Assembly: GCA_014383445.1 (NCBI GenBank)
Contig: JACNHV010000234.1
Location: 1 to 59,692, forward strand
Reading direction: 5' to 3'
Source of the DNA: Candidatus Desulfobacula maris
GTDB taxonomy: Bacteria; Desulfobacterota; Desulfobacteria; Desulfobacterales; Desulfobacteraceae
DNA length: 59,692 nucleotides
Shown here: positions 16,619 through 26,051 of the stretch, one piece after another
Layout: each line of letters opens with the position of its first letter
Position numbering within the stretch: the stretch's first letter is position 1
Translations under genes and position numbers: made by a program
The notes under the pieces: generated by a model
Told to the model about the DNA's origin: nothing
What the model saw: the letters and a program-made list of their open reading frames with translations, nothing else
The model's database searches: none

Positions 16619-17580
16619 GATCCAGGACCCATATAATCTACATGGGAACTCCTGATTTCAGTGTGCCTGCTTTGCAGAAACTGGCAGCACAGGATGATTT
16701 TTTTATCAGCCTTGTGGTCACCCAGCCTGACAGGCCAAAGGGCAGAGGGAAAAAACTTTCGCCCTCACCTGTTAAGACGGCTGCACTGAACCTGGGACTT
16801 GATATTTTTCAACCGGAAAATATCAATACCAAAGAAGCCCGGGACAAGCTTTTATCCCTTAATCCTGATTTTTTTGTTGTAGCAGCCTTTGGTCAGATCC
16901 TTTCACAGGAGATTTTAAACATTCCTAAAATAATGCCCATTAATATCCATGCATCCCTTTTACCCAGATACAGGGGAGCTTCTCCTATCCAGGCATCTAT
17001 TCTGAATATGGACAGGACAACGGGGGTCACCACCATGGTAATGGCCAAAAAAATGGATGCAGGAGACCTTTTGCTGTCATCTTCAACCCCTATATCTAAA
17101 CAGGATACTGCCCATGATATCCATGAAAGACTGGGACTAATGGGTGCTGATCTTATCGTAAAAACTCTTCATGCCATTCTGGACAATCGTCTTGACCCAG
17201 CTCCCCAGGATCATTCAAAGGCAACTTATGTAAAAATGCTAAAAAAAGGCGATGGCAAAATTGACTGGAATCTTTCCAGCGAGCAGATCTGTGCCCACAT
17301 TAACGCCATGACCCCCTGGCCCGGAGCATTCAGCCTTCTTGGGACTAAAATAATCAAAATTTATAAAGCCACTCCCTCTGTTACGCCTGTCTCTGATATC
17401 CAGACCCGTCATGAGCCCGGCGTTATTTTTCAATGCGACAAACAAGGGATTCATGTTGCCACGGGCAAAGGCAGCCTTATTATTCTGGAGCTGATGGGAA
17501 CATCTGGGAAACGATTGAAGGCCAGACAATTTTTATGCGGCCACAAAATTGATCCTTTTGTAAGATTTGATCTTGCATGA
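16615..17580 (+). CDS. fmt: Methionyl-tRNA formyltransferase
   Basis: Fmt formylates initiator Met-tRNA. The 321-residue protein has an N-terminal formyltransferase domain ([31 protein letters not shown] with catalytic Asn and His; KMDAGDLL) and the C-terminal OB-like tRNA-binding domain. It starts with GTG in a GTGA overlap with the def stop codon. def-fmt pairing is widespread. Confidence 0.96.
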   Translation: MRSRTHIIYMGTPDFSVPALQKLAAQDDFFISLVVTQPDRPKGRGKKLSPSPVKTAALNLGLDIFQPENINTKEARDKLLSLNPDFFVVAAFGQILSQEILNIPKIMPINIHASLLPRYRGASPIQASILNMDRTTGVTTMVMAKKMDAGDLLLSSSTPISKQDTAHDIHERLGLMGADLIVKTLHAILDNRLDPAPQDHSKATYVKMLKKGDGKIDWNLSSEQICAHINAMTPWPGAFSLLGTKIIKIYKATPSVTPVSDIQTRHEPGVIFQCDKQGIHVATGKGSLIILELMGTSGKRLKARQFLCGHKIDPFVRFDLA

Positions 17581-18965
17581 TTAGCGACCCCAGACACATA
17601 GCTGTAACCGTTCTGGTTTCCTGGGACACTTCATTTCATAACCTTGACAAAAGTCTGGAAAATCATTCAAAAGAGATATCCTCTCTTTCCAAAAATGATA
17701 GAAGTCTTTGCAATGCGCTGATATTTGGAGTTCTTCGTCAACGAGAATCCATTGACTGGATACTTCGTGCATTTTCAAATACACCTTTGGAAAAATTAAA
17801 TATAACAACTTTATATTTATTAAGGATAGCTCTTTTTCAAATTTTAAATATGGACAGGATCCCTGTCTTTGCCGCGATTAGCACAATAGTTAATATTGCA
17901 AAAAAACGTTTAGACAAAAAAGCTGCTGGATTTATTAATGCCGTGTTAAGAAACGCTGCAGACAATTTTTCAAAGGTCCCTTTTCCAGACGTAAAAGATA
18001 ATAGATCCAAATATATTTCCGTAAAATTTTCCCTACCTTTATGGCTTTCCAAAAAATGGAATCATGCTTTTGGATTTGAAAAAACATGCTTGCTTTGCCA
18101 GCAAATCAATACCATTCCTCAGATCACGCTGAGAACCAATACTTTAAAAAGTGATAGACAATCCCTTGCCAAAAGCCTTTCTTTGGTCGCAAAAAACATC
18201 CGGCTGACTGATTATGCTTCACAGGGAATCAGCTTTACCAACCCCAGTATACCTATCCATGAATTTGAAGAATTTAAACTTGGATTATTTCAAGTCCAGG
18301 ATGAAGCAACACAGATTGTTACCCATTTTCTGGCACCCAAGCCGGGAGAGAAAATTCTGGATGCCTGTGCAGGTCTTGGAGGAAAAACAGGGCATATTGC
18401 CCAGCTCATGGAAAACAAAGGGATAATTATTGCAGCAGATATTGAGTCCAAAAAACTTGAATCCCTTCAATTGGAATCAAAAAGGCTGGGCATTGATATT
18501 ATCCAGACAAAACCTTTGAACCTGTTAAAAACCACTGTTAAAGATTTTGACTTTTATTTTGATCGTGTCCTGATTGATGCCCCCTGTACAGGGCTTGGAG
18601 TAATCCGACGTAATCCTGACACAAAATGGAAATGCTCAAAAAATGATATTGCCCGGCTTTCATCACAACAAAAAAAAATGCTCAATGCTGCAGCAAACCT
18701 GGTTAAACCGGGCGGGCTTCTTGTCTATGCCGTGTGTTCCTGTGAAAAAGAAGAAAATGATGATGTTGTTTATACATTTTTAGAAAAAAGAAAAGATTTT
18801 TCAATTGATAAAGATTTTGAATCTGGTAATTATTATAAATTAAAAACCAGTTTAATATCTGGATTAATCTCAGAGCAGGGATTTTTGAAAACATATCCTG
18901 ATGCAAATAATATGGATGGTTTTTTTGCCGTCCGACTAAAAAGGAAATCCAAAAACCCCAGGTGA
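17577..18965 (+). CDS. rsmB: 16S rRNA (cytosine-967 C5) methyltransferase
   Basis: The 462-residue protein has an N-terminal NusB-like RNA-binding domain (about residues 1-140) and a C-terminal Rossmann methyltransferase: DACAGLGGKTGHIA for SAM, DAPCTGLGVIRRNPD (motif IV) and VYAVCSCEKEEN with the catalytic Cys pair. It overlaps fmt by ATGA and the next gene by GTGA. Confidence 0.95.
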   Translation: MISDPRHIAVTVLVSWDTSFHNLDKSLENHSKEISSLSKNDRSLCNALIFGVLRQRESIDWILRAFSNTPLEKLNITTLYLLRIALFQILNMDRIPVFAAISTIVNIAKKRLDKKAAGFINAVLRNAADNFSKVPFPDVKDNRSKYISVKFSLPLWLSKKWNHAFGFEKTCLLCQQINTIPQITLRTNTLKSDRQSLAKSLSLVAKNIRLTDYASQGISFTNPSIPIHEFEEFKLGLFQVQDEATQIVTHFLAPKPGEKILDACAGLGGKTGHIAQLMENKGIIIAADIESKKLESLQLESKRLGIDIIQTKPLNLLKTTVKDFDFYFDRVLIDAPCTGLGVIRRNPDTKWKCSKNDIARLSSQQKKMLNAAANLVKPGGLLVYAVCSCEKEENDDVVYTFLEKRKDFSIDKDFESGNYYKLKTSLISGLISEQGFLKTYPDANNMDGFFAVRLKRKSKNPR

Positions 18966-20017
18966 AATCATTTTTAAAATACACACTTATTTTTTCAATG
19001 GTATTTTGCATGGCCGGCACCATTGCCTATTACTCAGTCCGTGTTTTTACGCAAAGCGCAGATGAAATCATTTTGCCTGAATTAACCGGCAAAAACATTA
19101 TATATGTTTTAGAAACCCTGACCAGCATGGGATTAAACGCAAAACTGCATGGGACACTGTATGATGATAAGATTCCCAGGCATAATGTTATTTCCCAGGA
19201 CCCAAAGCCTGGTGCCACCATAAAAAAGGGCAGGGATGTCATTATTTATATTTCAAAAGGACCAAAAGAAAACAGCGTTCCGGATTTAAGACAAATCCCT
19301 TTTAAACAGGCCTTGATTCTCCTTGAAAAAAATGAATTTAAAAAAGGATATGTATCGTTTACCTATTCTTCAAAAACTCCAAAAGATTATATTATTGAAC
19401 AGTATCCAGTCCCGTTTTCCTTTGCCTTAAAAGAATCTTTCTGCCATCTGCTTGTCAGCCGGGGAGCCAATCCCATAGGCATGGTTATGCCGGATATAAA
19501 AGGATTACGACTGGAAAAAGCAGCTGCAATTATAAAGAATCACAATCTTCATATTTCAGAAATTATTTCAAAGAAGGATCTGAATAAGGATAAGGGAACT
19601 ATTTTATCTTTTACGCCCCATTACGGCAGCTATGTGACGGGGGACACACCCATAACTCTTGTTGTGAACAGCCCAGAAAACAATAAAATAATGGACCCGG
19701 ATAAATTAAGCCGGGTCATCCTTGTAACATATTCTTTAGGTCCCGGGTTTTTAAAACAGCATGTCAAGGTTGAAACTGACATGTTCGGACCTATTATTGA
19801 TCTTTACAATGAATACATGAAACCAGGCGAAGATATTAACATTTTAGTCCCTTCTGGAATTCATACGGAAATTAATATATTTATTGACCACAGGTTTGAA
19901 AAAACAATAATAATTGATCCTTGGAAAGAGGATAACAATACAGGAGATATGAACTTATGGGAATCATTGCCCCTTCAATTCTATCAGCCGATTTTACCCG
20001 GCTCGGTGAAGAATTAA
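18962..20017 (+). CDS. Membrane-anchored PASTA-domain protein
   Basis: The 351-residue protein starts with GTG and has an N-terminal membrane anchor (about residues 4-24). Three PASTA repeats follow (about residues 35-100, 102-167 and 170-240), each beginning with a VPD/LPE/MPD-type motif, and then a C-terminal segment of about 100 residues that I do not recognise. There is no kinase or transpeptidase domain, although PASTA usually accompanies these and binds muropeptides. PASTA proteins after rsmB occur in other deltaproteobacteria. The gene overlaps rpe by 61 bp. Confidence 0.88.
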   Translation: MKSFLKYTLIFSMVFCMAGTIAYYSVRVFTQSADEIILPELTGKNIIYVLETLTSMGLNAKLHGTLYDDKIPRHNVISQDPKPGATIKKGRDVIIYISKGPKENSVPDLRQIPFKQALILLEKNEFKKGYVSFTYSSKTPKDYIIEQYPVPFSFALKESFCHLLVSRGANPIGMVMPDIKGLRLEKAAAIIKNHNLHISEIISKKDLNKDKGTILSFTPHYGSYVTGDTPITLVVNSPENNKIMDPDKLSRVILVTYSLGPGFLKQHVKVETDMFGPIIDLYNEYMKPGEDINILVPSGIHTEINIFIDHRFEKTIIIDPWKEDNNTGDMNLWESLPLQFYQPILPGSVKN

Positions 20018-20607
20018 CAAGTGTTGAACAGGCAGGAGCCAACTGGATACATATTGATGTTATGGATGGACAATTTGTACCCAACATCACCTATGGTCCA
20101 GTCATTGTAGAAGCATGCAAAAGAACCACCAACCTTGTTCTGGACGTTCACTTAATGATTGAAACACCAGACCTGATCATTCCGGAATTTGCAAAAGCCG
20201 GGGCCAGTTATATTTCAGTTCACCAGGAAGCCTGCCCTCACCTTCACAGGAGTCTTCAACTCATTAAAAGCCTTGGTGTAAAGGCTGGGGTGGCATTAAA
20301 TCCCGCAACACCCCTATCTTCCATAGAATGGGTTATAGATCAGCTTGATTTTGTTTTGATCATGAGTGTGAATCCAGGATTTGGCGGCCAGAAATTCATT
20401 GAATCAAGTATTGATAAAATAAAAGCCTTATCTAAACTGCTTAAAGAAAAAAATTCCAATGCCATTATCCAGGTGGATGGCGGGATCAATAACAGCACCA
20501 TAAAGGCGGTCTCCATGGCAGGTGCCACCTCTTTTGTTGCAGGATCTGCCATCTTTAACACAGCAGATTACAAAGAAACCATCTTAGGTTTACGCCAAAA
20601 TATGTAA
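19957..20607 (+). CDS. rpe: Ribulose-phosphate 3-epimerase
   Basis: Rpe interconverts ribulose-5-phosphate and xylulose-5-phosphate. The 216-residue TIM barrel has the canonical N-terminus IAPSILSADFTRLGEEL, HIDVMDGQFVPNITYG (metal and catalytic Asp), LDVHLMI, MSVNPGFGGQKF and QVDGGINNSTI. Because the N-terminus is canonical and an AGGAG site lies about 9 bases upstream of the ATG, the 61-bp out-of-frame overlap with the PASTA gene is real. Confidence 0.97.
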   Translation: MGIIAPSILSADFTRLGEELTSVEQAGANWIHIDVMDGQFVPNITYGPVIVEACKRTTNLVLDVHLMIETPDLIIPEFAKAGASYISVHQEACPHLHRSLQLIKSLGVKAGVALNPATPLSSIEWVIDQLDFVLIMSVNPGFGGQKFIESSIDKIKALSKLLKEKNSNAIIQVDGGINNSTIKAVSMAGATSFVAGSAIFNTADYKETILGLRQNM

Positions 20608-20634
20608 AGGTTGCCTTTTAAAAACCAAACCACC

Positions 20635-21804
20635 ATGACACAATCTGATTCCCCTGAAAACAAGGTTAATTACAGAATAATTTTTATTTTAACCCTGATT
20701 CATTTTACCGGCGATTTTTATTCATCTTTTTTTACGCCCTTATTACCCGCTTTTGTTGACAAGCTTGGGTTAACCCTTGCCCAGGTTGGTTTAATTACCG
20801 GAATGGTCAGGCTTCTTGCCTTTATTGTACAGCCGGTCACAGGCTATCTTGCAGATCGGTATGAAACAAGAAGTTTTGTTTTTGCAGGACTCTTTTTTGC
20901 TTTTTTCTTTATTCCCTTTTCAGGAATTGCTCCAAATTTTTGGATCTTACTTATCATCCTTTGTCTGGGTTCCATTGGATCATCCATGTTTCACCCCTCC
21001 ACAACCGGAATGGTGCCATTATATTCAGGCCACCGCACGGGATTTTCTCTTTCAATTTTCAATACGGGCGGAACCCTTGCCTTTGCTGTGGGACCAGTAT
21101 TTGTCACCTGGTATGTGACTTGTTTCGGCCTTGAACAAATGCCCTATACGATTATTATAGGTGCCATTGCCTTTTTTTTCTGTATAAAATATCTGCCGGC
21201 TCCTGTAAGCGAGAACCTCTCACAATTAGGATTTATAGGCTCCATTAAAGACACCCTTGGCAAGGTATATAAACCCATTTTCCTGATATGGCTTACAATG
21301 GTACTTCGAGCCGTCACCGGGCAGACCTTTATGACTTTTATGCCTATTTATCTTACTGATAAAGGTCATGACCTTGTTTCTGTGGGAGTTATTTTTTCTA
21401 TCTTTATTATGGCAGGTACTTTCAGCGGCCTACTGGCAGGTTATCTTGCTGACCGAACAGATATTAAAAAAATCTTTTTTATTTCCCATGCTTTGATGGC
21501 CCCTGCACTTTTATTGTATCTTTATCTTCCTGGACCCTTTGTTTACCTTGGATCTTTTTTAGCCGGATTTGCTGCCCTGGCATCCCTTCCTCTCGGTGTT
21601 TTAATGGCGCAAAAATTAGCCCCTAAATCAAGATCCATGGTATCCAGCATCATGATGGGACTTGCCTATGGCCTGGGAGGCGCCCTGTCACCTTTTATTG
21701 GAAAACTGGCAGACATTTACGGCCTTGAAAATGTGCTTTTTTATTCTGCCTTTATACCTATTGTCTCCCTGCTGCCAATTTTAAAATTTCCCAGGGTTAA
21801 ATAG
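20635..21804 (+). CDS. Major facilitator superfamily transporter
   Basis: The 389-residue protein (from ATG 20635; an in-frame TTG at 20611 would add 8 residues) has 12 predicted membrane segments and MFS signatures, including GYLADRYETR in the loop 2-3 position and a second copy GYLADRTDIKK after segment 8. The overall pattern resembles efflux-type, Fsr-like family members, but the substrate cannot be assigned. It follows rpe by about 27 bp, so co-transcription is likely. Neither start has an ideal ribosome-binding site. Confidence 0.85.
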   Translation: MTQSDSPENKVNYRIIFILTLIHFTGDFYSSFFTPLLPAFVDKLGLTLAQVGLITGMVRLLAFIVQPVTGYLADRYETRSFVFAGLFFAFFFIPFSGIAPNFWILLIILCLGSIGSSMFHPSTTGMVPLYSGHRTGFSLSIFNTGGTLAFAVGPVFVTWYVTCFGLEQMPYTIIIGAIAFFFCIKYLPAPVSENLSQLGFIGSIKDTLGKVYKPIFLIWLTMVLRAVTGQTFMTFMPIYLTDKGHDLVSVGVIFSIFIMAGTFSGLLAGYLADRTDIKKIFFISHALMAPALLLYLYLPGPFVYLGSFLAGFAALASLPLGVLMAQKLAPKSRSMVSSIMMGLAYGLGGALSPFIGKLADIYGLENVLFYSAFIPIVSLLPILKFPRVK

Positions 21805-21889
21805 TGGTTGACCAGAAACAGGCAATTTTTCCCAATCTCTGCGTTGGGCGCAAATTTTACCACTTTCAATTAAGTAAGGTGTCCCCATA

Positions 21890-23512
21890 ATGAAGGTAAT
21901 TCTGGTTCAACCGCCCCTGGAAGATTTTTATCTGACAAAAAAAAGAACCATACCCTATGGACTTGCCTCCATTGCTGCATGTATCAGGGAAAAAGGCTTT
22001 AATGTTGAAATTCTTGATTCCCTTGCAACAGACAAATCAAAAACCATTGCATATCCGGATGAATTTTCTTTTCTTTTACCATTTTATGGCAAAAAGGATG
22101 CCGCTGCTTTTTCCCTGTTCCATGAGTTTAAACATTTTGGATATTCCTATGAATATATCGGGACAAAAATCAGAGAAAAACAACCTTTTATTGTGGGCAT
22201 ATCCTCTTTGTTTACAGCTTATTGTAACGAGGCATTAAAAACCGCTCAAACCATTAAAAAATTTTATCCCCATTGTAAAATTGTATTAGGCGGTCACCAC
22301 CCCACCTTGTTTCCTGAAAAAGTATTAAACTGCCAGCAAATTGATTTTGTTCTGCAAGGAGAGGGTGAAACCAGTATGGGTCTTCTTTGCGAAGCATTAA
22401 AGAATGGTTCAGATTTAAAACAAATACCTGGAATTGCCTTTAAACAAAACAATTCTATCCATATTTCGAATCCATCCTGGATTACAGATATTAACAATCT
22501 TCCTCTGCCTGCCTCAGACCTGATCAATCATGATTATTACCAACGGAAAAACAGACTTTCCACCATGATTGTTTCAAGCAGAGGATGTCCCATGCAGTGT
22601 TCATATTGTTCTGTATCTGCTTCATCATCCCATGCACCATTCAGACAGCGGAAAGTTGAGGATGTAATCAGGGAGATTGAGCTTCAGGCCAAAATCCATG
22701 ACATTGGATTTATTGATTTTGAAGATGAAAATCTGTGTTTAAACAAGCCATGGTTTATGGCGCTTTTCTCTCAGATAAAAAAGCTGTCTGCAAATAAAAA
22801 TGTCGAGCTTCGGGCCATGAACGGCCTTTATCCCCCTGCAATTGATGAAGACATGGTTTCATTAATGAAAGAATCAGGATTTAAGACCCTCAACCTTTCT
22901 CTGGGATCAACATCAGAAGAACAATTGAAAAAATTTAACCGGCCTGATGTAAGAGCCTCTTTTGAACATGCACTTTTTCTTGCAAAAAAATATAAACTTG
23001 ACTGTGTTTCATATATTATTGCTGCAGCACCGGGTCAAAGTGCACAAAGTTCTCTGGAAGATCTTTTATACCTGGCACAAAAAAGGACCCTTGCAGGATT
23101 ATCGATTTATTATCCAGCACCAGGAAGCCTGGATTATCAGTTTTGTGAGGCAAATCATCTTCTGCCGGACAGGTTTTCCCTGATGCGGTCAACAGCACTG
23201 CCTTTAAATGATACAACATCAAGAATAGAAGCTGTAACCCTGTTAAGGCTTTCAAGAATCTTAAATTTTATAAAACATTTGATTGACACAAAGGGGGAAA
23301 TACCTGAATCCAAGCCTTTTTGTGGCCAGAAAAAAGCCTCTTCCTTGGACAGACAGGCCTTATCAGAAGAACTGCTTCAATGGTTTCTCCATGATGAGAA
23401 AATCCGGGGAGTTTATCCAGATGGTGAGATTTATACCCATATTACAGATAGCAACCTGATCAAAAAATTTATTAAAAGGATAAAAACCATTGCCATTGCC
23501 GGTATAAAATAA
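21890..23512 (+). CDS. B12-binding-domain radical SAM protein
   Basis: The 540-residue protein has an N-terminal cobalamin-binding-like domain (KVILVQPPLEDF, PYGLASIAACIREKGFNVEILD, GGHHPTLFPE) and a radical SAM core with the cluster motif CPMQCSYC within SSRGCPMQCSYCSVSA. The C-terminal region is not recognised. Family members catalyse methylations and other radical reactions on varied substrates; the product here is unknown. An 85-bp gap separates it from the transporter. Confidence 0.9.
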   Translation: MKVILVQPPLEDFYLTKKRTIPYGLASIAACIREKGFNVEILDSLATDKSKTIAYPDEFSFLLPFYGKKDAAAFSLFHEFKHFGYSYEYIGTKIREKQPFIVGISSLFTAYCNEALKTAQTIKKFYPHCKIVLGGHHPTLFPEKVLNCQQIDFVLQGEGETSMGLLCEALKNGSDLKQIPGIAFKQNNSIHISNPSWITDINNLPLPASDLINHDYYQRKNRLSTMIVSSRGCPMQCSYCSVSASSSHAPFRQRKVEDVIREIELQAKIHDIGFIDFEDENLCLNKPWFMALFSQIKKLSANKNVELRAMNGLYPPAIDEDMVSLMKESGFKTLNLSLGSTSEEQLKKFNRPDVRASFEHALFLAKKYKLDCVSYIIAAAPGQSAQSSLEDLLYLAQKRTLAGLSIYYPAPGSLDYQFCEANHLLPDRFSLMRSTALPLNDTTSRIEAVTLLRLSRILNFIKHLIDTKGEIPESKPFCGQKKASSLDRQALSEELLQWFLHDEKIRGVYPDGEIYTHITDSNLIKKFIKRIKTIAIAGIK

Positions 23513-23556
23513 TCTATATAGAGTCTGAACCCTGACCTTGAATCAGTTCCCTTTTT

Positions 23557-24438
23557 TTAAAGTTCATAGGGTGTAAGACTTTCCCATCCATTTTCAGTTA
23601 CAAGCAGGGTCTGCTCAAACTGCGCAGATAAGGACCCATCATTGGTGACGGCTGTCCACCGGTCTTCAAGCACATGGAGCTCTTTTTTGCCAAGATTGAT
23701 CATGGGCTCGATTGTAAACACCATACCCGGAACAAGAGGGACACCTTTTTCCCTGGTTCCAAAATGAAGAACCTGGGGCTGCTCATGGAAATCAATGCCT
23801 ACGCCATGACCGACAAACTCACGAACCACGGAACAGCTCTGGGACTCTGCATAACTTTGAATGGCATAACCGATATCGCCCAATCTAGCACCCGGGGCTA
23901 TTGCTTCAATCCCTCTTTTCAAGGATTCGGCAGCCACACTCACGATTTTCTGTCCCTGTTTTGTCGGGGTTCCCACAAAAAAGGTTTTACTGGCATCAGC
24001 GTAATACCCGTCCAAAATGGGTGTGATATCCACATTGACAATGTCCCCATCTTTTAAGACACGATCACCTGGAATGCCGTGACAGATAACTTCATTGACT
24101 GAAACACACACGCTTTTAGGAAAGCCCCTGTAATTTAAGGGTGCTGGAATCGCCCCAGCCTTAATGGTTTCCTCATGTACAAAGGTATTAATCGCTTCTG
24201 TTGCAAGCCCAGGTTTTATCATTTTCTCAACCTGATTGAGAATTGACATTAAAAGCTCTCCGCATTTTTTAATACCCTGGATCTGGTGTGGTTCTTTCAA
24301 ACAAATATCATATCGCTTTTTGTATTCTTCCTTTAGACTGATTTTCATTTTTTTATTTCTGCAGCAGTTTTTATATTTTTCCCCGCTTCCACATGGACAC
24401 AGGGTATTTCGCCCGACCTTCACAGGTTTGTTTTTCAT
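23557..24438 (-). CDS. map: Methionine aminopeptidase type I with N-terminal SEC-C motif
   Basis: Map removes the initiator methionine. The 293-residue protein begins with a zinc-binding SEC-C motif (LCPCGSGEKYKNCC, about residues 13-26) and then a pita-bread fold domain: ICHGIPGDRVLKDGDIVNVD, HGVGIDFHEQP and TIEPMI, carrying the metal ligands. The SEC-C extension is also seen in other Map proteins and may aid ribosome association. It overlaps miaB by 4 bases. Confidence 0.96.
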   Translation of the reverse strand: MKNKPVKVGRNTLCPCGSGEKYKNCCRNKKMKISLKEEYKKRYDICLKEPHQIQGIKKCGELLMSILNQVEKMIKPGLATEAINTFVHEETIKAGAIPAPLNYRGFPKSVCVSVNEVICHGIPGDRVLKDGDIVNVDITPILDGYYADASKTFFVGTPTKQGQKIVSVAAESLKRGIEAIAPGARLGDIGYAIQSYAESQSCSVVREFVGHGVGIDFHEQPQVLHFGTREKGVPLVPGMVFTIEPMINLGKKELHVLEDRWTAVTNDGSLSAQFEQTLLVTENGWESLTPYEL

Positions 24439-25802
24439 TTATCTTGCACTCCCAGGGGATGTCCCCACAATGAATGGGGGTATGCATTTTCAATTCTAAT
24501 TTTGATCATATCGCCAATAATGACATCTTTGGAAGGGAAATGCACGATTTTATTGGACTCAGTCCTTCCCACCATCTGCTCCATGTTCTTTGCGGCATGA
24601 TCAAATCCATCCCTCTTCTTCCCGCTTTTGCCTTCAACAAGAACATCCAATATCTTCCCAACCAATTCTTTGTTATTTTTTTCCGTATAATATTCCTGTA
24701 ATTCTAATAAATTATTTAATCTTTCCCGTTTTTCCTCCTCAGCAACCTGATTAGAAAACCTTGCTGCTGGGGCAGATGAGCGATCAGAATAGGCAAAAGC
24801 AAATATGGAATCAAACTGTATTTCACGCAAAAGATTCATTGTATCATTAAAATCTTCCCGGGTTTCATAAGGGAACCCCACAATGATATCTGTTGAAAGG
24901 GCAATATCAGGACATTCCTTTTTTAAGCTTACAATCTGGTCCAGGTATTTCTCCCGGGTATACCCCCGGTTCATCTTTTTAAGAATTTTATTGGATCCAG
25001 ACTGTATTGGCAGGTGAAGATGGTTGCAAACTTTATCCAGATCCCGGATGGCATAAATAAGGTCATTTGAAAGATCTTTAGGATGGGATGTTGCAAATCG
25101 GATTCTGTAAATTCCCTTTATTTCATTTACCGTTGTCAAAAGTTGCGGAAAAGATATCTGGCCTTCTTTCTGGCCGTAGGAATTAACATTCTGCCCCAAC
25201 AGGGTAATTTCCTTAACACCTGCAGAAGCAAGCAAGGTGATCTCTTCTACAATGCTTTCCGGCAGTCGGCTTCTTTCTCTGCCCCGGACATAGGGGACCA
25301 CGCAATAGGTGCAAAAATTATCACACCCCTGCATAATGGTGACAAATTTTGAGATTTTATTTTCATTAAAACAGGATGTGACCGGCAGAACCTCATAAAT
25401 CCTGGAGGAATCTTCTATATCCACCACTTTTTGTTTGCCAGACTTAACCGCATCAATTATCTGGCCAAACCTTGAAAATGCCTGGGTACCCAGAACGATA
25501 TCCAGATGTGGAACACGGGCAAAGGCTTTTTCACCCTCCTGCTGGGCAACACACCCGGCCATTACAGTGATCAGATGAGGCTTTTTCTTTTTTATTCTGG
25601 CAAATCTGCCCAGAAAACTGAATGCTTTTTCTTCTGCCTTGTGCCGGATCGAACAGGTATTGCAAACCACAATGTCAGCCTTATCCATATCATCAGTTTT
25701 TTCAAACCCATAAGAATTTAAAATTGAGGCCAGTTTCTCAGAATCGTAGACATTCATCTGGCAGCCTATGGTATATATATAGGCATATCCGCTATACTTC
25801 AT
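24435..25802 (-). CDS. miaB: tRNA-2-methylthio-N6-dimethylallyladenosine synthase
   Basis: MiaB methylthiolates i6A37 in tRNA. The 455-residue protein has the UPF0004 domain with cluster cysteines (TIGCQMNVYD, VCNTCSIRHKAEEK, VAGCVAQQEG), the radical SAM motif CDNFCTYC and a C-terminal TRAM domain. GCQMNVYDSE and NTCSIRHKAE favour MiaB over RimO or MtaB. The start overlaps the DUF4911 stop region by 11 bp. Confidence 0.95.
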   Translation of the reverse strand: MKYSGYAYIYTIGCQMNVYDSEKLASILNSYGFEKTDDMDKADIVVCNTCSIRHKAEEKAFSFLGRFARIKKKKPHLITVMAGCVAQQEGEKAFARVPHLDIVLGTQAFSRFGQIIDAVKSGKQKVVDIEDSSRIYEVLPVTSCFNENKISKFVTIMQGCDNFCTYCVVPYVRGRERSRLPESIVEEITLLASAGVKEITLLGQNVNSYGQKEGQISFPQLLTTVNEIKGIYRIRFATSHPKDLSNDLIYAIRDLDKVCNHLHLPIQSGSNKILKKMNRGYTREKYLDQIVSLKKECPDIALSTDIIVGFPYETREDFNDTMNLLREIQFDSIFAFAYSDRSSAPAARFSNQVAEEEKRERLNNLLELQEYYTEKNNKELVGKILDVLVEGKSGKKRDGFDHAAKNMEQMVGRTESNKIVHFPSKDVIIGDMIKIRIENAYPHSLWGHPLGVQDK

Positions 25803-26001
25803 TAAACATGAAATCCTTTTTTAAATCTTCAACGATCATCTGGGCTGATTCCAGGCGATCCGGTGCAATGGCAAGCCTGATATGACCTGTTTTAGGATCC
25901 AGGGTTGTTGCAATGGCCACACCTTCATGGCCTTCAAAAATAAACCTTATAAATCCGATCCTGGTTTTATCCACTAAATATTCTTTATGAATTGTTTTCA
26001 T
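25792..26001 (-). CDS. DUF4911-type small protein
   Basis: A 69-residue protein with no membrane segment. Its sequence (IGFIRFIFEGHEGVAIATTLD, split by a TGHIRL turn) resembles the DUF4911 family, which is found next to miaB in deltaproteobacteria. It has a GGAAA site and begins the DUF4911-miaB-map unit. The function is unknown; a role linked to tRNA modification is only suggested by position. Confidence 0.75.
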   Translation of the reverse strand: MKTIHKEYLVDKTRIGFIRFIFEGHEGVAIATTLDPKTGHIRLAIAPDRLESAQMIVEDLKKDFMFNEV

Positions 26002-26019
26002 ATATTTCCAATCATACCT

Positions 26020-26051
26020 TGTTTAAGCGAGCCAATGTTTAAGCGAGCTAA
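26020..26051. repeat. Two tandem 16-bp direct repeats upstream of DUF4911-miaB-map
   Basis: TGTTTAAGCGAGCCAA (26020-26035) is followed without gap by TGTTTAAGCGAGCTAA (26036-26051), with one mismatch. On the minus strand a TTGAAG-N16-TATATT promoter-like pair lies just upstream, so the repeats would overlap or closely follow the start site, as expected of an operator. Confidence 0.6.

Noticed and set aside
26020-26051. CRISPR array
   Set aside because: There are only two directly adjacent 16-bp repeats, with no spacers and no cas genes.
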